14,877 nt of DNA from Spirochaetia bacterium (GTDB taxonomy: Bacteria > Spirochaetota > Spirochaetia > PWKH01), in assembly GCA_007128345.1 (NCBI GenBank), contig SKXS01000088.1:1-14877 (forward strand), in the 5' to 3' direction. Position numbers and translations under genes: made by a program. Every line of letters starts with the position of its first letter. Positions within the stretch are counted from its first letter, which is position 1. Under the pieces are notes generated by a model. The model was not told where the DNA came from and ran no database searches. It saw nothing but the letters and a program-made list of their open reading frames with translations. Positions 14,047 to 14,877 of the stretch are shown one piece after another.

Positions 14047-14877
14047 GCGTTTGATGAAGGGCAACGAGGCGGTTGTCCATGGTGCCCTCATGGGCGGGGC
14101 AACACATTTCTTCGGTTATCCCATTACTCCCGCAAGTGAAATAGCACATAGCGCTTCAGAATACTTCACTGCTTCAGGGCGGTTCTTTCTCCAGGCAGAG
14201 TCGGAGGTCAGCGCGGTGAACATGATCTACGGTGCATCAGGTGCAGGGGCTCGTGCGATGACAGCCTCTTCAGGTCCTGGTATAGCCCTTATGTCTGAAG
14301 GCCTGTCATACTTGGCCGGGGCAGAACTGCCAGCGGTCATTGTGGATGTCCAGCGCGCAGGTCCCGGGCTTGGCAATATTTGGCCTGAGCAGAGCGACTA
14401 CAACATGGTGGTCAAGGGAGGCGGTCACGGCAACTACAGGAACATCGTACTGGCTCCATACTCGGCACAGGAGATGTGTGATTTTACGAGACAGGCATTT
14501 GAACTGGCTGACCGGTACCGTATGACTGTCTTCATACTGTCAGACGCCTACATTGGACAGATGATGGAACCTGTTGAACTGGCAGGAGCATTCAGCAAAG
14601 GGGTGCGGAAACCTTGGGCTGTCTACGGGGATGCTGAGAGTAAGGACAATTTAATCACATCAATCTTCATGGATCCAATATTGCTTTCTGAACACAACAT
14701 CAAGCTCCAGGAAAAATACCAAACGGTAGAACAGGAGTGTACAGAGTACGAAGAATACCAGACGGATGACATTGGCGTACTTCTCATTGCATACGGCATA
14801 ACTGCTCGTATTTGTATGAGTGCCGTAGATGAGCTGAGAAACAAGGGAATCCCCGCCGGATTGTTAAGACCTAAAAC
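14039..14877 (+). CDS. vorB: 2-oxoacid:ferredoxin oxidoreductase alpha subunit, VorB-like (3' end outside window)
   Basis: The first 279 codons are present and open to the window end. The reading starts MGKRLMKGNEAVVHGAL and contains GYPITPASEI (27-36), ESEVSAVNMIYGASGAGARA (54-73), SSGPGIALMSEGLSYLAGAE (77-96), a variant QRAGPGLGNIWPEQSDY (104-120) and GQMMEPVEL (172-180). These are signatures of the alpha subunit of branched-chain 2-oxoacid (2-oxoisovalerate) and related ferredoxin oxidoreductases, which oxidise a 2-oxoacid to acyl-CoA, CO2 and reduced ferredoxin. VorB is favoured over KorA by GPGLG and GQMMEPVEL, but substrate choice is not certain. AGGAGG (14027-14032) precedes the ATG by 6 nt, inside the ferredoxin gene. 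The beta (thiamine-binding) and gamma subunits should follow beyond the window. Confidence 0.9.
   Translation, partial: MGKRLMKGNEAVVHGALMGGATHFFGYPITPASEIAHSASEYFTASGRFFLQAESEVSAVNMIYGASGAGARAMTASSGPGIALMSEGLSYLAGAELPAVIVDVQRAGPGLGNIWPEQSDYNMVVKGGGHGNYRNIVLAPYSAQEMCDFTRQAFELADRYRMTVFILSDAYIGQMMEPVELAGAFSKGVRKPWAVYGDAESKDNLITSIFMDPILLSEHNIKLQEKYQTVEQECTEYEEYQTDDIGVLLIAYGITARICMSAVDELRNKGIPAGLLRPK

Overview
This is a gene-dense stretch of a bacterial chromosome of intermediate GC content. Strong AGGAGG-type ribosome sites, several sigma-70-like promoters, an arginine deiminase operon and a ferredoxin-dependent 2-oxoacid oxidoreductase point to a fermentative anaerobe or facultative anaerobe. 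The mix (lipoprotein with an LLSC lipobox, YfcC-type carrier, membrane-tethered coiled-coil nuclease-like protein, VorB) would fit Spirochaetota, but this is inference; no rRNA or marker gene fixes the taxonomy. I saw no tRNA, rRNA, CRISPR array, insertion sequence or phage gene.

Layout. Positions 1-125 (minus) hold the start of an AEC-family permease. A gene-free AT-rich stretch with divergent promoters and small palindromes follows. 525-3262 (plus) encodes a membrane-anchored or secreted purple-acid-phosphatase-like metallophosphoesterase and a seven-repeat WD40 lipoprotein, closed by a strong intrinsic terminator at 3323-3361. 3593-5852 (plus) is arcA-arcB: arginine to citrulline plus ammonia, then citrulline plus phosphate to ornithine plus carbamoyl phosphate. 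Carbamate kinase (arcC) is not in the window. Converging on arcB, with the two stop codons sharing one CTAG, is a minus-strand pair: a YfcC-family carrier (7300-8733) and a membrane-anchored M20 metallopeptidase (5849-7285). A plausible joint role is uptake and exchange of basic amino acids, with release of amino acids from peptides or N-acyl conjugates.

8786-11934 (plus) looks like a small signalling module. It has a secreted protein with a beta-rich N-terminal domain and a His/Met-rich tail, a PhoB/OmpR-type response regulator, and a histidine kinase whose extracytoplasmic sensor is also Met/His-rich. In front of the secreted protein is a two-heptamer direct repeat of 11-bp period set just upstream of a TATAGT -10 box, as in PhoB-type activated promoters. 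I infer a metal or redox sensing circuit with the secreted protein as target or accessory; this is the best candidate for an undescribed system here. The same strand continues 22 bp later with a TM / coiled-coil / PD-(D/E)XK-like protein resembling RmuC (11957-13156).

13182-14877 (plus) is the front of a 2-oxoacid:ferredoxin oxidoreductase operon. A 14-bp perfect palindrome abuts an excellent promoter (TTGACA, 17 bp, TATCAT), followed by an unrecognised seven-cysteine protein, a 2x[4Fe-4S] ferredoxin and a VorB-like alpha subunit that runs off the end. Overlapping stops and starts suggest tight translational coupling.
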